From contig NZ_JANLNV010000058.1 in assembly GCF_025465935.1 (NCBI RefSeq), positions 248,001 to 312,000 of the forward strand: a DNA stretch of 64,000 nt, read 5' to 3'. The position numbers were made by a program, and so were the translations under genes. This document shows, in pieces, positions 1 through 8,884 of the stretch. Numbering within the stretch: the first letter of the stretch is position 1; each line of letters opens with the position of its first letter. The notes beneath the pieces are model-generated. The model saw only the letters and a list, made by a program, of their open reading frames with translations. It did no database searches and was not told the DNA's origin. The stretch comes from Pseudomonas sp. 7P_10.2_Bac1. Lineage in GTDB: Bacteria > Pseudomonadota > Gammaproteobacteria > Pseudomonadales > Pseudomonadaceae.

Positions 1-1
1 G

Positions 2-910
2 CTCAACCTCGGCGTGTTGCATCAGGGCAGCGATGCAGGCGGCTCGATTCGTATCCCGTGTGCCTTGACCGGGACCTTCGGTATCAAGCCGACCTTTGGC
101 TACGTGCCGCAATGGCCGGCCAGCGCCATGACCATCCTGTCGCATTTGGGGCCGATGACCCGCACCGTTGAAGATGCCGTCCTGATGCTGCAAACCGTGG
201 CGCGGCCCGATGCTCGCGACGGTTTGATCGGTGCCCCGCGCAACACGCCCTGGCTGCACCACAGCGATGACCTCAAAGGCTTGCGCATTGCCTACAGCCC
301 GAACTTCGGCTATGTCGATGTCGACCCGCAGGTCGCCCTGGTCGTGGCCCGCGCGGTTGAACGACTGGCCGAGCTGGGCGCTCACGTCGAGTTGGTTGAC
401 CCGGGCTTCAGCGATCCGTTGGCAACCTTCAATACCCTATGGTTCGCCGGTGCCGCACGTTTGGCCAGCCAGCTCAGCAGTGCCCAGCGCGAAATGATGG
501 ACCCGGGCTTGCAGCGCATCGCGGGGTTGGGCGAACGCATCACTCTCGAGCAATACAGCAGCGCACTGGAAGCACGGGCGGCGCTGGTTGCGCACATGAA
601 CGCGTTCCATGAGCGCTATGACATTCTGGTTTCGCCCATGCTGCCAATCACCGCATTTACCGCCGGGCATAACGTACCGCCCGAGTCCTCAATGACCGAC
701 TGGATGCAATGGACCCCGTTCACCTACCCGTTCAACCTGACCCAACAACCGGCGGCATCGGTGCCGTGCGGTCTGGCCGAAAATGGCCTGCCGGTTGGCC
801 TGCACGTGGTCGGCGCCCGATTTGCCGACGATCACGTGCTGCGGGTTTGTCGGGCTTATGAAAAGCACTTTGCACAAAGCCACCCGCAAGCGCCCATAAC
901 GCCCGTATAA
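2..910 (+). CDS. Amidase, C-terminal part (5' end outside window)
   Basis: This is the 3' part of an amidase-signature-family gene whose reading frame is already open at base 2. Amidases of this family hydrolyse carboxamides with a Ser-cis-Ser-Lys triad. The glycine/serine-rich signature GSDAGGSIRIP is visible at the start of the fragment, with the nucleophilic serine in GGS followed by IRIP. The catalytic lysine must lie upstream of the window. The C-terminal half (substrate-binding region with PMLPITAF and TQQPAASVPCG, then GLPVGLHVVG) is intact and ends normally. The substrate cannot be told from this fragment. A palindromic repeat follows directly, and the next gene is convergent. Confidence 0.9.
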   Translation, partial: LNLGVLHQGSDAGGSIRIPCALTGTFGIKPTFGYVPQWPASAMTILSHLGPMTRTVEDAVLMLQTVARPDARDGLIGAPRNTPWLHHSDDLKGLRIAYSPNFGYVDVDPQVALVVARAVERLAELGAHVELVDPGFSDPLATFNTLWFAGAARLASQLSSAQREMMDPGLQRIAGLGERITLEQYSSALEARAALVAHMNAFHERYDILVSPMLPITAFTAGHNVPPESSMTDWMQWTPFTYPFNLTQQPAASVPCGLAENGLPVGLHVVGARFADDHVLRVCRAYEKHFAQSHPQAPITPV

Positions 911-923
911 AACGGTTACCCCT

Positions 924-989
924 TGTAGGAGCCCACTTGCCTCGCGATCTTTTAAACGATCAAAAAATCGCGAGACAAGCTCCTACAGA
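924..989. repeat. REP-like palindromic repeat, copy A
   Basis: An inverted repeat begins TGTAGGAGCCCACTTGCCTC and ends with its near complement, CAAGCTCCTACA. It lies between the convergent 3' ends of the amidase and nucleotidyltransferase genes. It shares the GTAGGAGC ... CTCGCGATCTTTT ... GATCGCGAG ... GCTCCTAC core with copies at 35221, 44098, 54811 and 62348. It could also act as a bidirectional terminator. Confidence 0.8.
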
Positions 990-1543
990 TCAATAATCGT
1001 CAGCCATGGCCAACGCTGCTGATAACTTCTGGCCTTCTGAATAAACAGGTCAGGCTGCGGGTTATTCGGATTAGGGCGTAGCAGCCCCTGCCCGATATCC
1101 TCCAGACCATATGGCGCATAGACCTCGCCGGTTTCAGTGCAAAGGCCGACGCAGGTCCCAGCCACCAGATATCGATCAACACCGTCCCGGGCTGTAAGCA
1201 ACTGCGGATAAGGCCTGCCGAATCGCTCGTGGTACCAGAGATGCACCCGTGCCTGGTTCTTGATATCGACGTTCACTCCAAGGTCTTCAAACAACCGCCG
1301 CGACTTGATAATGACCTCGTTCTCTGCCTCCCAGGACAAGTCTTGATCAAAGTAGAAAACGTCATAATCCTTGACCCCAAACGCCGGAGGCAGGTTCGAC
1401 TGGTGATTCCAGACCGCCTGAAACAGGCTGCCTGCTGTCAGCAAGCACTGGTCAACGCCCAGCTTAGGCAAGCGATCCAAGAGTTCAGCGTTAATCGGGT
1501 TGCTCATCGCCAGGCTGATAAAGTGTTCAGGTGTCAAATTCAT
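983..1543 (-). CDS. Nucleotidyltransferase-fold family protein (NTP_transf_6 type)
   Basis: A 186-residue protein resembling the small bacterial nucleotidyltransferase-like family formerly called DUF925. The pattern GSLFQAVWNH (about residues 38-47), followed by the acidic KDYDVFYFD (about 58-66), fits a nucleotidyltransferase core with Gly-Ser and paired acidic metal ligands. A later WYHERFGRPYPQL segment is also characteristic. Substrate and role are unknown for this family. The gene is monocistronic and converges on the amidase gene, with a palindromic repeat between them. Its 3' end reaches into that repeat. Confidence 0.8.
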   Translation of the reverse strand: MNLTPEHFISLAMSNPINAELLDRLPKLGVDQCLLTAGSLFQAVWNHQSNLPPAFGVKDYDVFYFDQDLSWEAENEVIIKSRRLFEDLGVNVDIKNQARVHLWYHERFGRPYPQLLTARDGVDRYLVAGTCVGLCTETGEVYAPYGLEDIGQGLLRPNPNNPQPDLFIQKARSYQQRWPWLTIIDL

Positions 1544-1678
1544 TGGCAGTCCTTCACTCCAGAGGTCCAGTTGGGAACAACTCTATCCGGGTTCCATGAC
1601 AGGTTCTATCGACAAGGAGCCAGGTGATTCTGACCGGTGGCCGTCATATGCCGTTACCTATGCCTCACTATAACCACC

Positions 1679-2518
1679 ATGCCTATACGCCCTGCACAAC
1701 TCGCCCCTGTTTATGAGTACCCTGACCACCTGCGCGCTCAAGTCGATGCGGCACCGCGGGCTCCTGGGGTTTATTTGTTTTATGCGCAAGACGACTCGAT
1801 GCCACTGTATATCGGTAAAAGCGTGGATATTCGCAGTCGGCTTCTGGCTCACCTGCGAACCCCTGAAGAAGCCCGCATGCTGCGGCAAGCGCAGCGGATC
1901 GAATATGTACAAACAGCCGGAGAAATCGGTGCGCTGCTGCTGGAGTCGCGCCTGATCAAAGAGCTGCAACCTTTAAAGAACAAACGGTTGCGCAAGCAGC
2001 GGCGCCTGTGCTCGATACGCGTCAGCAACGGAATTGCAGAGATCATCGATACCACCACGCTGAGTGGTCAGGTGCCGCTGTACGGGCTATTTCGTAACAG
2101 GCGCACGGCCATCGAAGCGCTGATGCTCATCGCTGACGAGCATCGGCTGTGTCACCACCTGCTAGGCATTGAAAAATCCGCGGGGCGCAGTTGCTTCAGA
2201 GCCCAGATCGGTAAGTGTGCGGGGGCGTGTCGAGGTGATGAAAGCCATGACGCTCATTCCGAACGCTTGCTTGAAGCCCTTGCCCAGTGGGCGGTGCACC
2301 GCTGGCCATTTCCTGGCGCGATAGCGCTGTACGAACGCTACGGCGAACTGGAGGAATATCACGTAGTGGACGGCTGGCACTACATTGGCACCTATGCCAC
2401 GCAAGCCGAGGCCAGGCTGGCGCCCAGAATGAGTGCCCAGGCATTCGACGCCGACTGCTACAAGATCCTGGTGCGTCCGGTACTGTTCGAAAGCAGTGTC
2501 GTGATCATCCTCAGTTAG
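1679..2518 (+). CDS. cho: Excinuclease Cho (UvrC-type N-terminal nuclease)
   Basis: A 279-residue GIY-YIG endonuclease that resembles E. coli Cho, the alternative 3'-incision nuclease of nucleotide excision repair. The GIY-YIG core is visible as GVYLFY at about residues 31-36 and LYIGKSVDIRSRLLAHL at about 43-59. A UvrC-like cysteine-bearing segment (CFRAQIGKCAGACRG) sits near residue 180. It lacks the UvrB-binding and RNase H-like halves of full UvrC, as expected for Cho. The ATG at 1679 was chosen over the upstream ATG at 1637 because homology begins at MPIRPAQ. No clear LexA box is visible just upstream, although E. coli cho is SOS-controlled. Confidence 0.88.
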   Translation: MPIRPAQLAPVYEYPDHLRAQVDAAPRAPGVYLFYAQDDSMPLYIGKSVDIRSRLLAHLRTPEEARMLRQAQRIEYVQTAGEIGALLLESRLIKELQPLKNKRLRKQRRLCSIRVSNGIAEIIDTTTLSGQVPLYGLFRNRRTAIEALMLIADEHRLCHHLLGIEKSAGRSCFRAQIGKCAGACRGDESHDAHSERLLEALAQWAVHRWPFPGAIALYERYGELEEYHVVDGWHYIGTYATQAEARLAPRMSAQAFDADCYKILVRPVLFESSVVIILS

Positions 2519-2721
2519 CCGGCTGAACGCTCGCTGCACCTGGCGCCTTGACATCACCACTAGCCCCCTGCACATTGGCCGCCCATTCTTTTTCGGCCTC
2601 TCTTCAGTGCACCGCCCAGGCGTTAATTCGCGAAGCGGGCATACATGACGCCGGCTCTTAATCATCGGTCGCCAATCACAGGCGCCCCGTACCCAGACCT
2701 CAAGAGAAGAAGGATGATTTC

Positions 2722-3159
2722 ATGATCATTCGCAAGGGCCATGCTGCGGACACTGCGCAGTTGCTCAACCTTTGGCTCCGCGCCGTTCGCGCGAGTCATC
2801 ATTTTTTGCAGGCTTCGGATATCGACGCATTGATCCCTCAGTTGCGAGACATGTATCTGCCCGCTGTCGAACTGTGGATTGCAGTAGATGCTCGAAATTG
2901 CCCTCAAGGTTTCATCGGCCTCAGTGAAAACCACGTGGAAATGTTGTTCGTCGACCCAGACCTGCAGGGCCAAGGCATCGGACGCGCCCTCCTGGACTTT
3001 GCCCGCACGTCACGGACAACCCTGAGCGTTGATGTCAATGAGCAGAATCCGCAAGCCGTTGGGTTTTATCAGCGCTACGGGTTTATTCAAACCGGCCGTT
3101 CCCCTCTGGACGGTGAAGGAAGGCCCTTCCCGCTTTTACACATGAACCTGCCTGACTAA
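2722..3159 (+). CDS. GNAT-family acetyltransferase, YjaB-like
   Basis: A 145-residue GCN5-related N-acetyltransferase. The acetyl-CoA pyrophosphate-binding motif A is present as LFVDPDLQGQGIGRALLDFA (about residues 75-94). NEQNPQAVGFYQRYGF (about 107-122) is the usual motif B. Overall it matches E. coli YjaB well, including the N-terminal LW.RAV.A.H.FL pattern and the closing PLLHMNL. A good ribosome binding site (AAGAAGGA) precedes the ATG. YjaB-type enzymes acetylate amino groups, but the physiological substrate here cannot be inferred. Confidence 0.88.
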   Translation: MIIRKGHAADTAQLLNLWLRAVRASHHFLQASDIDALIPQLRDMYLPAVELWIAVDARNCPQGFIGLSENHVEMLFVDPDLQGQGIGRALLDFARTSRTTLSVDVNEQNPQAVGFYQRYGFIQTGRSPLDGEGRPFPLLHMNLPD

Positions 3160-3570
3160 AACGGGCGCCTGGGGACTGTCGGTGTGCATTGATCAAACGA
3201 ATAGCACCTATAGTTCCCAGGGATATAATTATCCGTGCCAGCAATTTGATATCAACTTGAAAAGTTCCTCATACATTGTCATTAATTATAAAGCGATAGC
3301 TCCCACTTCACGGGCGGACGTATATCGGTCGATACGCCGGAGTTAGCGCATGAGATCATCCACGCCATACCCCCGCTGTCATTGATCGCGACACCGTATT
3401 TATCGTTCATTGAATTATCCATATTCGCAATCCCGCCAATTTGAGAAGCCATAGTCTAGCCACGAGTATTCAAAAATCTAATTTTTTTTAATACTTGCAT
3501 TTTGTACAAACGCCTTCTTAACTCACCGCGGCTTCAGGAGTACATCTAAACGTCACACAGGAGATACACC
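3160..3570. other. A+T-rich intergenic region upstream of the fimbrial operon
   Basis: A 411-base region visibly richer in A+T than its surroundings. It ends with a run of T and A residues around 3475-3500 and a ribosome binding site (CAGGAG) before the pilin gene. It should contain the fimbrial promoter. A possible small minus-strand reading frame at 3282-3452 is listed separately. No invertible-element terminal repeats, which would suggest phase variation, were recognised. Confidence 0.5.
3282..3452 (-). CDS. Possible 56-residue small protein of unknown function
   Basis: An open frame of 56 codons from ATG at 3452 to TAA at 3282, divergent from the fimbrial operon. The peptide has a plausible amino-acid composition, with a glycine/asparagine-rich first half and a NDSGGMAWMISC segment. 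There is no recognised domain and no convincing ribosome binding site. A stop codon lies two codons upstream of the ATG. It may be a remnant of a longer gene or a chance frame. Confidence 0.25.
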   Translation of the reverse strand: MASQIGGIANMDNSMNDKYGVAINDSGGMAWMISCANSGVSTDIRPPVKWELSLYN

Positions 3571-4095
3571 ATGAAACGGATAGCCTTCGTTATCGCTGCT
3601 ACATTCCCTGTTATGGCTTTTGCGGCCTCACAAAACACCATTACTTTCAACGGGCAAGTGTCTGATCAAACATGCCAGGTCTCGGTCAACGGCAATGATG
3701 CCAACCCGATAATCTTGCTGCCCACGGTAAGTGCCGCATCGCTGGCTACATCAGGTAACACCGAAGGAGATACAACGTTCACAGTAAGTGTCAGCGGCTG
3801 TAACTCACCCACTGCTGCCTTGCCGATAAAAACGGCATTCTTGGGCAATAACGTGACTACACAAGGCAATCTTGGCAATACAGGTAGTGCAGAAAACGTA
3901 CAAGTGCAATTACTAACAGCACCAAACGGAACAGCTATTGTGCTTGACGGAACAACCTCTGTGCCCGGTCTGGTCTTGCCTATCAATGGCACTTCAACCA
4001 GTCACGACTTCGCCGTTCGATATATCAGCGAAGCGGGTGGAGCAACTGCGGGTACCGTATCCGCCAGCGTGCAATACGCTCTGGATTACCAGTAA
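3571..4095 (+). CDS. Major fimbrial subunit (type 1/Cup-type pilin)
   Basis: A 174-residue secreted pilin with a Sec signal peptide ending at MAFA (about residue 18). The mature part starts with NTITFNGQVSDQTCQV, the usual N-terminal donor-strand region followed by the first cysteine. The second cysteine of the conserved disulfide is in SVSGCNSP. The C-terminus (VSASVQYALDYQ) is the alternating hydrophobic beta strand that a chaperone recognises, with the penultimate aromatic typical of pilins. It is the first gene of a chaperone-usher operon (chaperone, usher, adhesin, second chaperone) and so is probably the shaft subunit. Its base composition is lower in G+C than the usher gene. Confidence 0.92.
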   Translation: MKRIAFVIAATFPVMAFAASQNTITFNGQVSDQTCQVSVNGNDANPIILLPTVSAASLATSGNTEGDTTFTVSVSGCNSPTAALPIKTAFLGNNVTTQGNLGNTGSAENVQVQLLTAPNGTAIVLDGTTSVPGLVLPINGTSTSHDFAVRYISEAGGATAGTVSASVQYALDYQ

Positions 4096-4177
4096 CTGCG
4101 TAGTCTTTTCTACCGGGCTGGATGCCCGGTAGTTCTCACCTCCCCTACTTCTCTTTGCACGTCGTGTATGGGTACCT

Positions 4178-4903
4178 ATGTTTCGTCTGAAAAAAGCCTC
4201 TGCCGCTCTCGCTGTTTTTCTTTGCAGCCTTTCAATTCATACCGCAAATGCCAGCGTTGTCATGACCGGCACGCGAGTTATATATCCGGCTCAAGCCCAA
4301 GAAAAAACCGTGCAACTAAGCAATAAAAATGCACTACCTTATATGATTCAAATGTGGGTCGATAACAAACCCGACAATAACGAGCCGCAAAAGGCCAGTG
4401 CTCCCTTCATTGCAAATCCGCAGATTTTCCGGATAAACCCCAATGATGGACAAATGGTACGTCTTATATTTACCGGAAATAATCTGGCCAAAGATAGAGA
4501 AACACTGTTCTACCTGAGTTTCCTGCAAATACCGGCGATCAAGGCCAGCGAGATGCAGGCTAATAAGTTATTGCTCAGTATCAACAGCCGGATGAAGTTA
4601 TTCTATCGCCCCCAACAATTGGCTGGAAACCCTGATGAGCTGAGTCAGTCACTGAGTTTTAAAGTCAAGGGAAACTCAATTATCGCCAGTAATAACAGTG
4701 GTTATTTTGCCACCGTGCGCGACGCCAAAATCTTGCATGCAGGTAAGCCCCTGCCCTTGAAACAAGGGGTGATGATCCCCCCTCTGAGTGAGGTCGACTG
4801 GACACTTCCATCCAGCACATTGGCGAGTAAAGGCGACACGTTACGCCTGACTTTGGTCAACGATTACGGTGCAGATGTCACCTCTGACCTTCTCCTAAAC
4901 TGA
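4178..4903 (+). CDS. Periplasmic fimbrial chaperone (PapD/FimC family), first copy
   Basis: A 241-residue chaperone with a signal peptide ending at TANA (about residue 25). The mature protein begins with SVVMTGTRVIYP, holding the conserved N-terminal arginine that anchors subunit C-termini. The PapD-family motif DRETLFYLSFLQIP (about residues 107-120) is present, as are YRP and the two-domain immunoglobulin-like layout. It should hold pilin subunits in the periplasm by donor-strand complementation and pass them to the usher encoded next. Like the pilin gene, it is A+T-richer than the rest of the operon. Confidence 0.93.
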   Translation: MFRLKKASAALAVFLCSLSIHTANASVVMTGTRVIYPAQAQEKTVQLSNKNALPYMIQMWVDNKPDNNEPQKASAPFIANPQIFRINPNDGQMVRLIFTGNNLAKDRETLFYLSFLQIPAIKASEMQANKLLLSINSRMKLFYRPQQLAGNPDELSQSLSFKVKGNSIIASNNSGYFATVRDAKILHAGKPLPLKQGVMIPPLSEVDWTLPSSTLASKGDTLRLTLVNDYGADVTSDLLLN

Positions 4904-4922
4904 TGGCCCGGGATGAGCGTTT

Positions 4923-7559
4923 ATGCTTGTGCGTCGCGTAGGTGTATTTAAAAAGGATTTTAAAGTATCGGGTTTAGTGGGATTACGCGACTTATTGAGC
5001 GCATCAACATTCACGACGCTCAGCTTGCTGTGCCCTGACTTTGTACTTGCAGAACCCGCCGCGTTGGTTGCCGATGACGTGTATGTGTTTGATGACAGCC
5101 TGTCGTTCGGGGGTGGTTCGTTATCGCGCTTCAATCGAATCAATGCCATTGAGCCAGGGCAATACAAAGTCGACCTGTTTCTCAACAAGCGTTTCGTGGA
5201 ACGCGTTGACTTGCGCTTTGTCGACCTCAAGGACGGCGACATCCAGCCCTGCCTGCCGGAAAAAATGCTGGAGGCTTCCGGTGTTCTCAAGAGTGCCATT
5301 CGTGCCCCTGAAGACAACCAATGCCTGATCCTGTCCAAGGCCGTGGAGGGCGCCTCAACCGCATTCGACTTTTCGATTTTGAGGCTGGATTTGAGCGTGC
5401 CACAAAGCCTGATGATCAATACCCCACGCGGGTCTGTGCCCACACAAAACCTGGACGCCGGCAACCTCATGGGCTTCGTCAACTACAACGCCAACCAATA
5501 TCACGTGTCACGCACCGGCAGGAACAGCAGCTCCACTGACTCCACTTACCTGGCGCTCAACAGCGGCTTGAACGTCGGCATGTGGCGCTTGCGCCAACAA
5601 GGCAACCTGCGCCATGACAATGACAACGGCACCCACTGGAACACCACGCGCACCTACGCCCAGCGCGCACTGCCGGGCATCAAGGGGGATCTGACAGCAG
5701 GCCAGGGTTTCACCTCGGGACGTTTTTTTTCGGGCCTGAGTTACACCGGGGTAGAAATCGCCTCGGACGATCGCATGCTGCCTGAATCCCAACGCGGTTA
5801 TGCACCGACTGTGCGGGGCATCGCCACGAGCAATGCTCAAGTCATCGTTCGTCAGAATGGCAACATCATTTATCAAACCACCGTGACGCCCGGTCCATTC
5901 GAAATCAACGACCTTTACTCGACCAACTACAACGGAGACCTGGACGTGTCTGTGATCGAGGCTGATGGCAGCGTCAGTACCTTCACGGTGCCCTTCTCGG
6001 CCGTCCCCGAATCCTTGCGCCCGGGCATATCGCGTTACAGCCTGGCGTTGGGGCGAACCCGCGACATGGGTGATCACGACCCGTTTGGCGAGATGACGTA
6101 CCAGATCGGCGTGAGCAACAGCATCACGGCCAACAGCGGTTTACGCATCGCTGACCGTTATCAGGCGCTGGTGCTGGGTGGAGTGTATACCAGCAGTCTG
6201 GGAGCGTTCGGTCTGGATACCACCTATTCACGGGCCGACTTGCCAGACGAAGGCCAACTGGATGGTTGGATGGGACGCCTCTCTTTCAGCCGCACGTTTC
6301 AGCCCACCAACACCACACTGTCGATTGCCGGATATCGCTATTCCACAGAAGGCTACCGCGACCTGGGCGACGTGTTGGGGGTACGCCAATCCACCCGCAA
6401 GCACGAAAACTGGGCATCGACGAGTTACATGCAACGCTCGCGCTTTGAAGTCTCGATCAATCAGAGCCTTGACGACTGGGGCAACGTGTTCTTGTCAGGC
6501 TCCACTCAGGACTATCGCAATGATCGAGAGCGAGACACGCAATTCCAGCTGGGTTGGTCCAACACCCTGAGCAATAACATCAGCCTCAACCTCACGGCAT
6601 CCCGACAAACCACCGGCAGTTACCTGAACCGCCGAAACGGCTACTACGACGACCCGTATGACAATCTCACCAACAATGGGCTTGGCATCACGCGCACCGA
6701 CGGCAGAAGCGAAACCGTCACGCTGCTGTCCGTGTCTTTCCCGCTTGGCAGCCCCGCTCGCCCGAATGTGCCCTACCTGAGCAGTTCGGTCACCCACAGT
6801 TCGACCTCCGGTAATGTCTACCAAACTTCGTTATCAGGCACCCAGGGAGCTGACCAGACGCTAAGCTACGGCATGGATGCGTCACGAGACACCCAGCAAA
6901 AACTCAACGTGTTCAGCGGCAATATTCAAAAGTCCCTGCCCAAGATGTCCCTCAGCGCTACGGCTTCCAAAAGCCAGGATTACTGGCAAGCCTCTGGCAG
7001 CGCTCGCGGTGCCCTGGCGATACACGAGGGAGGTGTCACGTTCGGGCCTTACCTGAGCGACACTTTCGCACTGGTCGAAGCCAAGGGCGCCAGCGGCGCA
7101 CAGATCATGAATGGCCGAGGAGCGACCATCGATAGCCGTGGTTACGCACTGGTAGCGTCACTCACGCCTTACCGCTACAACTCCGTGGTCATCAACCCGG
7201 AAGGCATCAGTGAAAAGACCGAACTGGACAATAGCCAGCAGCGGATCGCGCCCTATGCAGGCGCTGCCGTCAAGGTGAAGTTCAACACCGTGATCGGCAA
7301 CGCGATTCTGGTCAAGGCCTTACGCAGTGGCGGCAAAGCGGTGCCCATGGGCGCCGATGTGCTGGACGACAGCAACAGCGTCATCGGCATGGTCGGTCAA
7401 GGCAGCCAGGCCTACCTGCGGACCGACAAGCTCAAAGGCACCTTGACTGCACGCTGGGGAGACGCGCCGCAGGATCAGTGCACGATGAATTTCGACCTGG
7501 CTCAACACGATGTCAGCCAGGCCCTGATCAAGGTCAACAGCGAGTGCCGTAACCCATGA
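4923..7559 (+). CDS. Outer-membrane fimbrial usher protein (FimD/PapC family)
   Basis: An 878-residue usher, the outer-membrane pore that polymerises and secretes pilus subunits. Visible parts include an N-terminal domain around FDDSLSFGGG, the cysteine pair near CLPEKM and NQCLIL, a long beta-barrel region, the plug segment with RGYAPTVRGIATSNAQVIVRQ, and C-terminal domains with RGYALVASLTPYRYN and a closing CTMNFDL ... CRNP. The length is usual for the family. The annotated start gives a long N-terminal extension before the likely cleavage near LAEPAA, so a later start is possible. The stop codon overlaps the adhesin start (ATGA). Confidence 0.94.
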   Translation: MLVRRVGVFKKDFKVSGLVGLRDLLSASTFTTLSLLCPDFVLAEPAALVADDVYVFDDSLSFGGGSLSRFNRINAIEPGQYKVDLFLNKRFVERVDLRFVDLKDGDIQPCLPEKMLEASGVLKSAIRAPEDNQCLILSKAVEGASTAFDFSILRLDLSVPQSLMINTPRGSVPTQNLDAGNLMGFVNYNANQYHVSRTGRNSSSTDSTYLALNSGLNVGMWRLRQQGNLRHDNDNGTHWNTTRTYAQRALPGIKGDLTAGQGFTSGRFFSGLSYTGVEIASDDRMLPESQRGYAPTVRGIATSNAQVIVRQNGNIIYQTTVTPGPFEINDLYSTNYNGDLDVSVIEADGSVSTFTVPFSAVPESLRPGISRYSLALGRTRDMGDHDPFGEMTYQIGVSNSITANSGLRIADRYQALVLGGVYTSSLGAFGLDTTYSRADLPDEGQLDGWMGRLSFSRTFQPTNTTLSIAGYRYSTEGYRDLGDVLGVRQSTRKHENWASTSYMQRSRFEVSINQSLDDWGNVFLSGSTQDYRNDRERDTQFQLGWSNTLSNNISLNLTASRQTTGSYLNRRNGYYDDPYDNLTNNGLGITRTDGRSETVTLLSVSFPLGSPARPNVPYLSSSVTHSSTSGNVYQTSLSGTQGADQTLSYGMDASRDTQQKLNVFSGNIQKSLPKMSLSATASKSQDYWQASGSARGALAIHEGGVTFGPYLSDTFALVEAKGASGAQIMNGRGATIDSRGYALVASLTPYRYNSVVINPEGISEKTELDNSQQRIAPYAGAAVKVKFNTVIGNAILVKALRSGGKAVPMGADVLDDSNSVIGMVGQGSQAYLRTDKLKGTLTARWGDAPQDQCTMNFDLAQHDVSQALIKVNSECRNP

Positions 7560-8884
7560 TGCCGTTTAAAAAGAAGAACACTTCCATGACCTTTGCTCGT
7601 ACTTTGTTGACGCTAACAATGGCTATGACCTTCGCAGCAGTGATGACCGATGTGCAGGCTAAATGCACCAGAATGTACAACGGCAATCAGACGCGCGACG
7701 CTTACTCGGCACAGTTGAATTTCGGCCGTGTCAACCTGACGTCAGTGCACTTGCAGCCCGTGGGCACACCCCTTGGCACCGTTGTGGTTTCACCCGCTTC
7801 CGCCCCCGGCCTCAACAGCGAAACCGTCATGTGGGAGTGTGATCTCTCGGATGCAGATGACCTTCACGAACTCTTCGCGACCAATGGTGACGACCGAGTA
7901 GGCGGCTTTTGGGACATCGGTACGGCTGATGGCCTGCCGAATTACTACGCCACCTGGTTTCCTTATGTGGCGGTCAGACTGACCCATGTGAACTCAGGCC
8001 AGGTTTACACTCGCTACTGGCAGCAAGCCAAGATTACGGAGTATGACACCGTAGGCGCCAAGATTCAGATCAAGGCTAAGCACTTGAGCATGATTCAAGC
8101 CGAGCTCATTCGTGTATCAAGCCTCCCGCCCACTTCGGGTGCTGTCACTAACTATTGCGGGGGTATGGCCCCAACTACCGGGAACGGAAACTACTCCTAT
8201 ACCTGTACGCAGCCCAACGGTTACACCCAATTTCAAGGCGGCGGCATCGTATCCGACAATGTTGGGGAAGACTCCATGAACCATTACAAATTCTGGTTTG
8301 ACAGAAACGGGGTCGGCTTTGGTATGCGCAGCGCCTCTTCTATCAGTTACGCCGCAACCTGTGTGGCCAGAAACGTCACACCAGTCGTCACTTTTTTGCC
8401 AGTTACCGCCGCAGAGCTTAACCAGGGCGTCACACGCAGCAATGACTTCACCATCGATCTTGAATGCGATAACGCGGTTAACTCCGGAACCGCCAACAAC
8501 CAGACTGCACTGGGTATTCAGGTGGCTCAAGGCACCTATGCACAAGCGCAGTCCATGGGCCTAGTGACCAGTGGCGGTGCAGTCACGCACTTACTCTCCA
8601 ACGGCTATGGAACCGACCCGTCAATTGCGACCGGCGTAGGGATCAGTTTGCGCAATGCCGCCAACGGTTCAGCCATGAACTTCCTGGGTTGGTCGGGCAC
8701 CAGTTCGGGCGCCTCCAGCGGTTGGTACCCGGTATTGGCAGGTGCGCACAACACGGGGAGCACCACACAGAACTACACCAACTACTCACAGACCATCACC
8801 GCCACCCTCAGCACCTTGCCCGGCATGACAGCCAAACCGGGCAAGGTCAACGCAACGGCTTATGTTTTGGTGAAAGTACAATGA
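7556..8884 (+). CDS. Fimbrial tip adhesin-like protein (two-domain pilin)
   Basis: A 442-residue secreted protein with a signal peptide ending near TDVQA (about residue 35). It is too long for a shaft pilin. Its size and position after the usher gene fit a tip adhesin with an N-terminal receptor-binding domain (about residues 36-260, with several cysteines) and a C-terminal pilin domain from about 270 to the end, closing with the alternating strand TAYVLVKVQ. The ligand cannot be predicted. The start overlaps the usher stop by four bases. In-frame ATGs at 7559 and 7586 are alternatives, the latter giving a more conventional signal peptide. The stop overlaps the next ATG (ATGA), so the two genes are translationally coupled. 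Confidence 0.85.
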   Translation: MMPFKKKNTSMTFARTLLTLTMAMTFAAVMTDVQAKCTRMYNGNQTRDAYSAQLNFGRVNLTSVHLQPVGTPLGTVVVSPASAPGLNSETVMWECDLSDADDLHELFATNGDDRVGGFWDIGTADGLPNYYATWFPYVAVRLTHVNSGQVYTRYWQQAKITEYDTVGAKIQIKAKHLSMIQAELIRVSSLPPTSGAVTNYCGGMAPTTGNGNYSYTCTQPNGYTQFQGGGIVSDNVGEDSMNHYKFWFDRNGVGFGMRSASSISYAATCVARNVTPVVTFLPVTAAELNQGVTRSNDFTIDLECDNAVNSGTANNQTALGIQVAQGTYAQAQSMGLVTSGGAVTHLLSNGYGTDPSIATGVGISLRNAANGSAMNFLGWSGTSSGASSGWYPVLAGAHNTGSTTQNYTNYSQTITATLSTLPGMTAKPGKVNATAYVLVKVQ

